DNA from: Neoscytalidium dimidiatum
Taxonomy: Eukaryota > Ascomycota > Dothideomycetes > Botryosphaeriales > Botryosphaeriaceae
Length of the DNA stretch: 64,000 nucleotides
Assembly (NCBI GenBank): GCA_037367355.1
Contig: CM074697.1
Location: 806,001-870,000 of the forward strand
Direction of reading: 5' to 3'
The notes under the pieces were generated by a model. That model was not told where the DNA came from. It saw only the letters and a list, made by a program, of their open reading frames with translations, and searched no databases. Every line of letters begins with the position of its first letter. Position 1 is the first letter of the stretch. Made by a program: the position numbers and the translations under genes. Of this stretch, positions 43,869 through 55,081 are shown one piece after another.

Positions 43869-46132
43869 ATGTCCTGGAGCGCTCCATCGGCCGGCGGCGC
43901 TCCGCCGTACCAGCCAGCGCCGCCCTACGCCCAACAGCCCTACTCTCAGCAGCCTCCGTACGCTCCGCCGTCATATCCACATCCGCCGTATCAGCAGAGC
44001 GCTCCGCCTCCGAACCAATCAGCCAGGTAAGTGTTTCCGTTGAGTTTAATGGAAATTCTTCGGCACTTGTGCGACTCTACGCACATTTTACTCAGCTTCA
44101 TTCCAACTCTTAATCTCGCCAAAATTTCCTCTGTCCCCTTCCCAACTGACTAATCTCCAAAAGTGCCCCGACCACCTATCCGCCGAAGCGCAAAGGTAAC
44201 CCTGTAATCACCCGCTACCCTCCTCCGCCGGGTTACCGGCCCCCTCAGCCGCCGTCAGGTCAACCTCCGTTCCCTCCTGGTCAATATCCCCAACAAGGTT
44301 ATCCACAACAGCCGCAGACCTATCCGTCCCAGCCGTACCAGCAGGCTTACCCGGGATATCAACCACCTCCACACGGTTACCCACCGCCTCAAGCCTATCA
44401 GCCAGGATGGCAGCCTCTGCCCGGTTATCCCCCACCTCAAGGATATCATCAACAAGGGTACCAACAGCCACCACCACCACCACCTCCTCCTCCTCCACCT
44501 CCTGATGCATCTAGTGCATCGCCTGCTTATCCGCCCACTGGTTGGCAGCAGTCTCCGACATTCCCGCCTAGCAGCCAATCCGGATCTTTACCGCCGCCTC
44601 CGCCTGATTCTGCGATTTCTCCCACGACAACTGTGCCACCCGGTACTGGTGACTCATCTCCAAGTCAAGGTTCGCGGCCTTCAAAATCTCGTCGAAATAC
44701 TCGCACGGCAAGTATAAATCCTGCAGAAATCCCAGAGTCCCATAGGCTTTATCAATCCGAAGCGTATACTATCAACCTTGGACTGGACGAGTGGGACCAA
44801 ACTGATTTTGACGGTGCAATTTGGCCCAAGGCAAATGAGCCTGTCGATTCAAACCTAAGTCTTGGCGTCATCATATGGCATCCTGCGAACGAGATCACCC
44901 GCGCCTTACCTTCTGACTTCGTTGCAGCTGAAGAGACAGCAGAAAACCCTCCGCTGCCTAAAATTGGTAACGGTGATTCAGTTTCTGAGTATTTCGGCCC
45001 CGAAAATGCTCATGAGGCATTCTTGGATGTACGTCAGACGGATCATTGGGATTCAATCAAGCATGACTCGATATTTTACGAGTTCCCTAGGACTTCAGAC
45101 ATTGTGGCGCTTGAGGATGTCGTCGCTAACAGGAACCGTCCCGATCTCGAAGGGGAGAATCCGTACCCCAGTGTTCACGAGGCGAAAGAAAGAACTCAGC
45201 GGCAAGATTCGGGCTGGAATGTTATGGACAATCTTGAGCAAGCATTATCGTCTGAGCAAGAGGCTGGCGAGTCCAGGAGAGAATCCGGCCACGACCGATC
45301 AACCACCCTTTCTCTTACCCGGGATGATGCACAAGAAGCGCTTCTAGCCTCACTGGGAGTGACCGGCTCTCCGAAACCTGTGAATCCTCTACTTACTCCG
45401 ACGTTCCTGCCACCACATCCCCAAAAGGGAAGCAAGCGTGGCAGCACTGACAGTGAATGGTAAGCTACATTCTCCTTGCACCTTGGCAAATCTAATGAAG
45501 TTAGGCCAAACGAAGATTATATGAATTCGAGGCCGCTACCTTCTGCGCATTACAATTGTCACGGCTCTCGGAGTCGTAAGCCTTCGCATAGTGCATCTTC
45601 GACAAATATGCACTCGCCACCAATACCGCCGCCGCCCAGACCAGGTCAAGGATCTCCATCTCATGACCCTTGGAAGGCCGGCCAGGTACCAACGAGGAAC
45701 GGTGACAGACGTCACAGCCCGGCCCGCTCTGAGAACAGCCAACATACTGCTACTGGCTCAGATTTTCATATGGAGGACAGCGACCCATTCAACCCGAATG
45801 CTCCAGAACCTCAAAAGCCCAGGCTCAAGAGAGCAGACAGTAGCACTGGGAGAAAAAGGAGTTACGAAGAGGCGGAATCCCCGCAGAGACAGGAGGACGA
45901 CTACGCCAAACGATTCAAAAGAAAGCAGCCTCGTGTCGCGGCAGCGTATGGGTATGTTTCACTATCTCGCCAGAGATCTGAAGTCGATATTGACCGTACG
46001 AAAGCCGCCGATAAATCTAGAATTTACCTAGGACATTACCGCCGAACTTTAAGGGACACGGCCCTCCAATACTCAAATGTTCGTCCAAACCAGCTGTTCA
46101 AACGTTGCGGAACCGCCTACTATTATCCCTAA
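43869..46132 (+). CDS. Proline/glutamine/tyrosine-rich hypothetical protein
   Basis: Exons 43869-44026, 44164-45459 and 45505-46132 give about 693 residues. The first 240 residues are a low-complexity domain of repeated PP-Y-Q, GYPPPQ and YQQ units, with a run of twelve Pro. A conserved-looking middle (about 265-400) has LGLDEWDQTDFDGAIWP, SLGVIIWHPANEI and KHDSIFYEF. The C-terminal third is Ser/Arg-rich with two basic patches (RKRSYEEAES, KRFKRKQPR) that look nuclear. I do not recognise a named family. The composition suggests a phase-separating or RNA/chromatin-associated protein (inference). The 3' end is uncertain: a GTATGT near 45951 could be a donor, which would replace the last 60 residues. 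Confidence 0.7.
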
Positions 46133-47267
46133 CTTTCCCTAGTAAGCTCCAGCTCGCAGGGCTTTCTCGTCCTTTAATGATCTGACCTCTACCTCCCTAG
46201 GCCCCTCAGCCCAGACGTCATCCGCACCCATTATTGGATATGGGTGCGTTGTCGCTTCTTACGCTTGATTTAGCACGATCCTCGTCTACGTTTTCCTGTT
46301 TGGCAGCAAATAGAAGCTGAAAGACTGACGAGTGCGACTACGACCTCGAAATGCCCTTCAGATTTGGAATTGGTGTTTTTCCAGGAAATTTCTTCTGATG
46401 CCTTTTTTTTTCCCAACCAAATCTGTTGATGTCATTTTCTTTTCTTCTCTTCGCAAGCGTTTTTCCTCGGATTACTCCTCTTATCGGATTGTTGAACTTT
46501 TAAAAGTCTTCGTGGGAAGTAGGTTGCTTATCCCTAAAAGCTGCATTGGTCTAGGAGTCTAAAGATAAAGTCTTCCAGGGTTGTTTGTATGTCTTATTTT
46601 CCTTTTTTTTCTTGCTTCTCGTTCTTCCTTTCCTTCCTTCCTTTCTTTCTTTTCCTGAACGGATTCCTTAAAACTCTTTTTTTTTCGTCCACCTCTATTT
46701 TCTTTCAGTTCGTCTATTCTCTTCTTCTCCATCGCCATGTTCGAATTAGAGATAATATCTTTATTCGTTTTGGGTCTTTTCTTGGTTGAGAAAGACTGTT
46801 GGTGATGACTTATTGTCCCCCATCTCCCTCTTTACCAGTCGCCTGTCCAACTTTGCCTGCTGGTCTTCCCTTCATGATCATGAAGTCTTCCGTCATGGGG
46901 AAGGAGGCGGTGTTTGCAGAAGAACAAACCAGACAAGTCACTCGAATTCTATTTAAATCCGTCTACCTATCTATTCACCATTCCTACCATTCCTAAAATC
47001 CAGTCCTCTTCTTACTCAAGTCTCAGATTTTTTTTTTCCTATTCAGTCAAGAAAAATATCCATCTAGAAATGCCCTATCAAACGACGACAGGCAGGGAAC
47101 GGCCCTGAGGCCAAAGAACGGACTAAAGCTAGCAAAGGTTGAAAGAAAAGAGGCAGGGCACATAGCATGGGTCAGGAGGGACATATACGGACAAAGAAGC
47201 GAAGCAGGTGAGTGTTGAGATCTAACACGATTTTTCTTTTCTCATGTCTAAGTTCGCGAGTCCACAA
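46133..47267. other. T-rich intergenic region
   Basis: 1.1 kb between converging genes, strongly T- and C-rich on the plus strand (runs near 46402, 46677, 47029). No gene seen; likely long 3' UTRs. Confidence 0.5.
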
Positions 47268-49947
47268 TCACTTTACCAGCCTTCCCCTTTCACCCTCATC
47301 TTCACTCTCCGTTTCTTCTTCCGTTTCCCCCTCCTCATTTGATTCCTCCTCCGTCTCTTCTTCTCCACTCTGTTCCTCCTCGCTCTCCTCCTCGTCGTCG
47401 TCATCATCATCATCATCCTCTTCTTCCTCATCATCATCCTCCGCCAGCCAGTCATCCAACGTCTTCTCCTTAACACCATTCTGCTTGCTCGCGCCGACCC
47501 CAACTCCGGACCCAGCGCTAAACCCGCCCGTCTCCTTGACCGCCCTATCCAACGCCTCGCTCGCGGGCACGACCTTCGCCGGCACGGGCTCCGAGCTGTA
47601 CCCGCCACTATACTCGGTTGACTTCTCCTCGCGCAGCTTCGGGCTCGGCTCCTCCCCTTCCTTGACCCAGTCGGGCAGAAGGCCCTCGCCTCCGCGCAGG
47701 CCCGTCCCAACGACACCACCCTCGTCGCCGATGACCAAGCTCGCGGAGCCAAGTGTGTAGGTCGCGCGGCTCTCAGACGGGCTGGGGGCGTGCGGCACGG
47801 GCTTAGGGGCGAGAAGGAGGAGCGAAGCCAGCTCGGTGGAGGCCGGGACGGAGAGGAGGGCGCGGTAGACGCGGGCACGGTCGCGGAGGTCGTAGGAGGT
47901 GTCGTAGCGGGTGAGGAGGAGGATGTGGTTGTAGAGAAGGGCGATGGGATGTGTCTCTTCTTTCCTATCGGGCTCTTGTTGTTGCTGCGGAGTGTCGTTA
48001 TACTCGCGGAAGCCGCCCTCCTCTTCGGGCAGCTCGAGGGTTGTCGTCGAGGTAGGTTGGGCGTCCGGACTCGAGGTCTCGGTCGGCTTGGGCGGCGGGT
48101 TGAGGAGCAGGTGCTGTAGGTACACCTTCGCGGCCAGCAGGAGGATCTGCAGCTTGCTCTCCTCGGCCTCGCCGGCGAAGCCCTTGGCCAGGATGCGCAG
48201 CACATCGGCGGCGATATTGTTGGCCGGGTCGACGCCAGCGAACTCGCCGACTAACCAGATGATGCTGGCGCGCGCCGCCGGGCTGACCGCCGTGTCGAGA
48301 TTTTTGGCCAGCCGGATCACGGTGCTGCGGTGCGCGTCCGGATCCCGCTGGATCAGGTGCCGCACAACCTCCAGCGCCTCGGCCACCAGGCGCGCATCCG
48401 GCGAGGATATCTGCGCGAGAAGCAGCCGCATGCAGCGCGCGGCGACTTTGGGGTCCTGCGTGCGCTGCGCGCAGCGGCCAATGGCGCGCACGGCTTCGCG
48501 CACCAGGCCTGCGTCGTGGCCACCAGTGAAGTGCGCGAGCTCGGCGAGGATCAGGCTCTGTAGGTGGTGGGGTGAATGGGGGAATATTAAGGTAAGTATT
48601 TCGAGCTTGAGGCGCCATATTTGCGGCGCGTCAGTGCTGCGGAGCAGGAAATGCGAGGTATAGCGCACGAAGGGCTCTGGCCGCGACATGCATACGCGCA
48701 CGGCATTGTGCAGTGCGATGAGCTGGACATCCGGCGAGGAGCGGAGGAGTGAGACAAGCGGGCCAATGGCCGTATCCAGGTAAGCGGGTGTTCCTAGGTG
48801 CAGGTAGCAACGCGCTACAGCAACAATGACGGCGGAATTGCGGGATTGGAGCAGCGGCGTTAGTGAGCGTAGGAGAAATTCCAGATCGGGATCCAAAACG
48901 ACGACTTCCTCAATCTCGGACGGATCTGTGGGCTCCTCTTCCTCTTCCTCGCTGGAATCGTCGTAAAAACCCTTTGTAGTCTTTGTTTTACCATTGCTGC
49001 CGTTGCTCTTCTTTACCCGCCGTGACCTGCGCGGGAAGCACTTCCGCGCGTAGATAGTCATTAGCCGCAATGTAGACAATTGCCCCCATTCGTCCATGTC
49101 CACCAATTTCCGTATCAGACTCCGGTAGTGCGGGTGAATCAGGTCTATCCGCTCCGGACAGACTTCAAGGAAGGCGGACACGGCGGCGCCCGCCACGTAG
49201 TATTGCTTGTCACCGAGTAGTGTCGACAGGTAGTCGAGCAGCTGCGGCAGCGTGTTCGGGTCGAGGCGGTAGCACTTGGGGATGGCGAGGGCGGCGGCCT
49301 TGCGCACGTATGGGCTCATGTCCCCGACGCCCTTCTTGATGCCGAGCGAGACGATCTGGCTGATGACGGGCACGCGGATGCCGGACATGACGCGCAAGGC
49401 CAGCGCGCGCACCTGCGGATTCGAGTCGGACAGGGACTTTTGGATGGTGTTGATGGAGAGGAGGGCGGTGTCTGGCTCGGACTCGGCGTGGTGGAGGAGG
49501 AAGATGTAGACCAGCTTTTTGATCTCGATGTTCGGGGACGCGATGTTCTTGATCACGGCGGAGAAGAAGGGGAGGGTGTGCTGGTTGCGGTACGCCATCT
49601 GCCGGGATTGAAGACTCCATGATCAGCATTGTCTCCTCTGCATACGCTCAGGAACTTCCCAAGGCGAGTGTGGTGGGATGGTGGCTGACGCACGGATATG
49701 ACGCGCCGCAGGCCCTCCAGCACCTCGCGGTCATGGCGCGAGTCGAGCAACTTCTTGAGCTGATCGGCGGGCAGCGGTCGGGTCGAGGTTCGGCGGACGG
49801 CACTGGCATCGCGGGCGGCTTCGAGGGTTAGGTCGCGGGCTGTCGGAGGAGCTGGTGTGAGTACTGCAGTTCGGCGGCACGTATGGCGCGTGGGCAGGAC
49901 GGCATACCCGCTTCCAGCATGCTCGAGATCCTCGTCATGGACTCCAT
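47268..49947 (-). CDS. APL6: AP-3 adaptor complex beta subunit
   Basis: Exons 49947-49908, 49839-49694 and 49598-47268 on the minus strand give 838 residues from the start MESMTRISSML. Adaptin N-terminal repeats follow: LLDSRHDREVLEGLRRVIS, LPFFSAVIKNIASPNIEIKKLV, NTIQKSLSDSNPQVRALALR, YVRKAAALAIPKCYRLDP. An acidic/Ser insert is near residue 290. The C-terminus is a long Glu/Asp/Ser tract, typical of the AP-3 beta hinge; like other fungal forms it lacks a large ear. AP-3 sorts cargo from Golgi/endosomes to the vacuole. The frame stays open upstream of 49947 with a Gly/Ser/Arg-rich extension to ATG 50106 or 50118, so a longer N-terminus is possible. The small spliced exons are well supported by frame. 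Confidence 0.92.
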
Positions 49948-50407
49948 CTTTGAGTCGGCGTGGACGCGCGCGGAGTTGAACCGCCTGCCGGGGCCGGGCC
50001 GTGGAGGTGTCTTGTGCAGTGGCAGACGGCCGTTGGTGGTCGGCGAGTAGTAGTCGGAGCTCCAGCTTGACGAGAAGTGGTGCTGGGCGGCGGCCCCGCC
50101 GTCCATCAGCGCCCACATGATAATCCCTGCGCACGCGAACCAAGGAACAATCAGATCCAGCGCCGCACGACAGTTTTCGTTTACTGACGCGAGGGCACTT
50201 CGTCTAGTATAAGAGGCATGCCCGTAAGGGGCGCAACAGTGCGGGTACAGCAGCAGCAGCACTCCCAGCGAATAGGAGCCTCTGCGGTTTCAGTCGGCCG
50301 GCGGGCGTCGTCAGGCGGCCTCCTTCAACCTGCGACATCACACGTGGACATCCCGAAAGAGCAAGGAAGCCCAGCCTGTGTGCTGCTGGGGTACAAATGC
50401 TATTAAT
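49948..50407. other. Divergent region APL6/orphan
   Basis: May include an N-terminal extension of APL6 (open to about 50118 on the minus strand). A CACGTG palindrome lies near 50342. Confidence 0.4.
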
Positions 50408-51328
50408 ATGCTTCGACCTGCAGTCTTACATCCTGTCTCGCTGCCTGACTTCCTGCGTTTTCTGACCCATCACCATGCGGAGCTCACCAACCTCGTCGTT
50501 TGCTCATCCCGGGCCAACTTCGAAAAGCATCTCCTCCACTGCCTAGAGAACGGCCGCTCGCCCGAGGCTTCGGTAACTGCAGCATCGCAAGATGGCGGAC
50601 TGGGTGTGGAGGACCAAGAACAAGCCTTACCCACGCGACCCGCCACTTTTGACGGGCTCTTAACTCCCACCCTTCACAACCTCTTCGCTACCGCCACCAT
50701 CCGTCTCAGCTTTTGTGCCAGTCTGGAGTCTCTGCGGGCCTATCTCTCCTCTCTGACAGCAAAATCGCCTGACGGGCCGTCGTCACCCTCTTCTATCGTG
50801 AGCACGTCATCGGGCCGCACTGACGCCTACCCCATTCTTGCTCTCCTGAGCCCCATAGCTCTCCACAAGGAGACGACGGCCTTCTCTGCCCAGGGCCTGA
50901 GTCGAACTTTTGCTATCGCCGTAGAAGCAGCTGCTTGTAGGGAGCAAAGACTGATCCTTGCAGAGTGTCCGGTACCTGACTACCTCTTGCCGAGGCGTAA
51001 CGATGCCTGGATGGAAGACGAAGATATTCTCGGGGCTGGCGTAAGGCTCGAAGCTGAAGGCGAAGGAGATGGCGACCGGGAGGCCGAGGCAGCAAGAGAT
51101 CGGCAAGCAGGCGAGGGGCCTAGCGACGACTGTATAGGTGGTATTACAGTCGACGAGGATCCTTGGGCGGAAAAGCTATCGATTCTGAACGTCACCACCA
51201 AAAGCTTTGGGGTTGGTGATAGAGGGTGGGCTGGGCGGACTGTGACCGCAAAGACTGTGGCAGAGCGATGGTGCCGCTTTGAAACCCCGCAGGCTTCAAG
51301 CTTCGAGGACGGAGGAGTGTATACATGA
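50408..51328 (+). CDS. Conserved-looking hypothetical protein, possible RecA-like fold
   Basis: Single frame, 306 residues from ATG 50408. No family is recognised with certainty. Alternating strand/helix segments appear: LTNLVVCSS, TLHNLFATATIRLSFCASLESLRAYL, YPILALLSPIALH, SAQGLSRTFAIAVEAA and RLILAECPV. Their order is like a RecA/Rad51-paralogue core without a Walker A, followed by an acidic linker (about 215-245) and a C-terminal strand block (KLSILNVTTKSF, RTVTAKTVAERWCRF). A Shu-complex-like (Psy3/Csm2 type) recombination role is a guess from this pattern only. Alternatives are any Rossmann-like accessory factor. It is divergent from APL6. Confidence 0.7.
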   Translation: MLRPAVLHPVSLPDFLRFLTHHHAELTNLVVCSSRANFEKHLLHCLENGRSPEASVTAASQDGGLGVEDQEQALPTRPATFDGLLTPTLHNLFATATIRLSFCASLESLRAYLSSLTAKSPDGPSSPSSIVSTSSGRTDAYPILALLSPIALHKETTAFSAQGLSRTFAIAVEAAACREQRLILAECPVPDYLLPRRNDAWMEDEDILGAGVRLEAEGEGDGDREAEAARDRQAGEGPSDDCIGGITVDEDPWAEKLSILNVTTKSFGVGDRGWAGRTVTAKTVAERWCRFETPQASSFEDGGVYT

Positions 51329-52380
51329 AATGCCCTCCATGAGTCAGAAGTTTTCTAAGCTGGTTCGTCTGGTCTGGCACCTTCTATTTCACTTCGCTGA
51401 GCGAGGCGAAACTACCGAGCGAACTCGACTGGATCTGCGATGAGGACGATATACGAGGCTCGAGGATAATCCGTCGATATCGGATCCCATGGTATGGCGA
51501 AGGATGGCCCAACCGGACAGACGCGAAGCACACATCTGGCTCATCGCTTAGGCCCGTTCATGTATGCCTCTTCCGGTTCACTGCTGCAACACTAGGAGAG
51601 CCAGTCACACATGCGACAATCGAAGCCAGAAATACAATATACGCCCAGTCAGCGTGACTCGTTAGTTCTTACCTTGAGCACGCTGCGGCTCAGAAATAAG
51701 CGCACCAAGCCATTTCTAGGCATCTTGGGGCCAGGGAATCTCAAAAAGCAGGCTCGGCCTCGAGGACGAAATTGCACTAAGGCAAGAGGTGTTGGACAAT
51801 CAACTGCAGGCGGCAATGATGATCAGATTAGATACAGAAGGAGATGGCTTTGTGGGGCCCATCTGCGGTGAGAGACGATGGTATTGTAGGGGTCTCGATC
51901 AGATAAGAAAAAAATTTAGCAGGATCGGATAAATTTTCAGGGCGCGGCGGGCAAGACCAAGCATCTTAGGCCCACGGCGGCTCAGGGCGTAGGCCGATAG
52001 CGGCACAGGGCCGGAGGTTGCAGCGTGAATGGTTGTTGAAAAAGCGCAGTGGAGCATCCGAGCGAGCCGTCGGCGCCGGCACGGGCGTGAGCGAGAGATG
52101 GAGCACAGCGGTGGATCGGCCGAGTCGCTGTGTAGTCACTCACGCCGGGAGCTCGGCCTGTGCGCTGCCCCGTACGTCACCCAGCAAGCTAGCTGCAACC
52201 CGTCAATCTCTCTTCCCTCTGAACTCTCCATCAACGCCATCCTTACGCCAATTGCCCATCAGTAACGCGTCCATGACCCTTTCACGCTCGCTCTGCTGAT
52301 TTGCTTTGCCAATTGACCTCCGTTCCTCCCCGTTCACCTCCCACGCCCTCCGCGCTCGCGTGTTTCGAACACCTTCGACA
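51329..52380. other. Intergenic, NDE1 promoter
   Basis: 1.05 kb without a supported gene. The last 200 bases are C/T-rich, like a leader. Confidence 0.5.
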
Positions 52381-54661
52381 ATGCTGCGCCTGCAGCAACT
52401 CGCCGGCACTTCGCGCAACCGCGCCTCCATACTTCTCTCGTCTACCCGCACTCCCAAAGCTCACCGCGTAACAGCGTTTCGACACGCATCCTCGAAGACC
52501 ACCGCTACCGCACCGAGAAGACCCTTGGCTCGGAGCTCCCTGGCCGGTCTCAGCGTTTCTCATAGACACAAAGTCCCTGGCTTTTGCAGCCGCGCCGTCT
52601 CCACTAAGGCCGTGCCACAATCGCCCAATCGTGTACTCAGAGCTATATACAAGACTGCTGCATGGATAGGAATCTTTACCGTTGTCAGTGGTAGCTTTGT
52701 GCTGGCGTTCTTCATCTATGACGCCTCCACCTACAAGGAGGGTCCTTTCAATGAAGATATCCATGTGTCTGAGCTCGCTCTCTTCCCGCGGAAAGGAGGC
52801 CCCAAGAATCTGCCAATGGCTGAGCATTTGATAGACGACGATGACAGTCCGGACAAGAAGGAGCAGAAACACAAGCCCAAATTGGTTATTTTGGGTACTG
52901 GTTGGGGTAGCATTTCCCTACTGAAAGGCCTCAACCCTGATGACTACCACATTACCGTCGTTGCGCCCTCTAATTATTTCCTCTTCACCCCTATGCTTCC
53001 ATCCGCTACTGTTGGTACGCTGGAGTTGAGGTCGCTAGTTGAGCCAGTGCGGCGTATAATAGCGGGGAAGAACGGCCATTTTTTCAAGGGCAAAGCTGTG
53101 GATGTGGAATTCTCAGAAAAGCTGGTTGAGGTTGTCGGCACTGGTCCGCATGGTGAGGAGGAGCACTTTTACCTCCCTTACGACAAGCTGATCATCGGTG
53201 TTGGTACGTGAGTAATGAAGGGCCAGATGATTTACCGCTAACTTTGGCAGGCTCTGTGACCAATCCTCATGGCGTTCGTGGCCTTGAGCATTGCCATTTC
53301 CTCAAGGATATTACCGATGCTCGTCTGATCAGAAATTCCATAATCAAGAACCTGGAGACTTCTTGCCTGCCTACAACCACGGATGAGGAGCGTCGCCGTT
53401 TACTCTCTTTCGTGGTCTGTGGAGGCGGTCCCACTGGCGTTGAGTTCGCAGCCGAGCTCTACGATATGCTCAATGAGGATTTGACCAAGTTCTTCCCCAA
53501 AATTCTTCGTTCGGAAATCTCGGTGCACGTCATACAGAGCAGAGGCCACATCCTAAACACATATGACGAGGCTCTTTCCAGATACGCTGAGGTCTGTCAA
53601 GAACAGATAACCTAGTATATCCGCCAATGCTAACTGTTATTAGGCTCGTTTTGCGCACGACCAAGTAGACGTCCTTACAAACTCTAGAGTGAAGGAAGTC
53701 CGTGAAGATAAGATCCTGTTCACTCAAAAGGATGATAGTGGAAAAGTCATAGTCAAGGAGCTCCCAATGGGCTTCTGCCTGTGGTCAACTGGAGTGTGTA
53801 AGGCTACCATTTGCCCTTATTAACAGTTCTTAGCTAACGCACACATAGCTCAAACTGAATTTTGTGCCAGGCTTGCCAAGAAACTGGACGGACAGAACAA
53901 TAGACACGCTCTCGAAACCGACTCTCACTGTCGTGTCGTTGGTGCACCTCTCGGTGACGTCTACGCCGTCGGTGACTGCGCAACAGTCCAAAATAACGTC
54001 TCTGACCATATCGTGACCTTTCTACGGACGCTCGCCTGGGAGAAGGGAAAGAACCCGGAGGACATGCACGTTTCTTACTCCGACTGGCGGCAGGTGGCCA
54101 AGCGTGTGAAGGCACGCTTCCCGCAAGCAGCGGATCACCTGCGGAGATTGGACAAGCTTTTTGAACAGTACGACAAGGATAGGAGTGGCACGCTCGACTT
54201 TGGCGAACTGCACGAACTGTTGCGCCAGATCGACTCGAAGTTGACCTCGCTCCCGGCAACAGCACAGCGTGCTCATCAACAGGGCCAGTACCTGGCGCGC
54301 AAGTTCAACGCCATTGCACGTGCCGCGCCCGGTATGCGCATGAACCAGGTTGACTACGGTGATTTGGACGAGGCTGTCTACAAGGCTTTCGAATATAAGC
54401 ATCTCGGCTCACTCGCTTATATCGGCAATGCCGCCATCTTCGACATCAACGGTCTGAACTTCTCCGGTGGCCTGCTCGCCGTTTACCTTTGGCGCAGTGT
54501 CTACTTCGCGCAGAGTGTGAGCTTGCGAACGAGAATTTTACTCGCCATGGACTGGACGAAGAGAGCTCTGTTTGGACGAGGTATGTTCGCTGTTCCTAAT
54601 GCCCCTGCCTATAAGACTAACTATTAACTAACCACTTATTTTAGACCTCATGAATTTCTAG
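52381..54661 (+). CDS. NDE1: External alternative NADH:ubiquinone oxidoreductase with EF-hand
   Basis: Exons 52381-53203, 53251-53591, 53644-53797, 53849-54580 and 54645-54661 give 688 residues. The N-terminus is Arg/Ser/Thr-rich without acids for about 80 residues (mitochondrial presequence), then a hydrophobic segment (about 93-113). Two dinucleotide motifs are seen: LVILGTGWGSISLL (about 168) for FAD and VVCGGGPTGVEFAAEL for NADH. DVYAVGDCA precedes an inserted EF-hand with loop DKDRSGTLDFGE (about 548-559). GLLAVYLWRSVYFAQSVS near the end anchors the dimer to the membrane. The EF-hand insert marks the calcium-dependent external type, like Neurospora NDE1. The enzyme oxidises cytosolic NADH/NADPH at the outer face of the inner membrane without pumping protons. 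The last exon codes only for DLMNF. Confidence 0.93.
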
Positions 54662-55081
54662 ATACAATGTTCCCTTTCTACTAATTCCTTTGTAGCCAAT
54701 GGACTTGAACTTCCTTTCTGTTCTTTGGGTGTAACAAGCATCATGTCTTTTTTTTTTTTTTTGTGTACGTGAATAAAACCTGGAGAAGCAAAGCATATGG
54801 TGCATGAGCGTTGTCATTGGCGGTGTGTAAGCTAAGAGTTCTGGGGTACTTTCTCAGTTGACTTGATTTGATAGAAGAGAGAGGCAGGCACGCAGTATTC
54901 CTCATTTGTGCAGCACACACTTTTGACTTTAAGCAATAGCAGCTGAGAAGCTGATGAATATATGACTAAACCCGATTTTGATGCCGTAAGAGTACTCTGC
55001 GCAAGTTGAAGTTTTTGGCAACCTTGATACTCCAATGCAATGCAAACAAGCAACCACTTCAATACCTTTCTATTCACCCCC
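54662..55081. other. Convergent 3' region NDE1/ESF1
   Basis: 420 bases, A/T-rich, with a T14 run near 54748. No gene. Confidence 0.5.
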
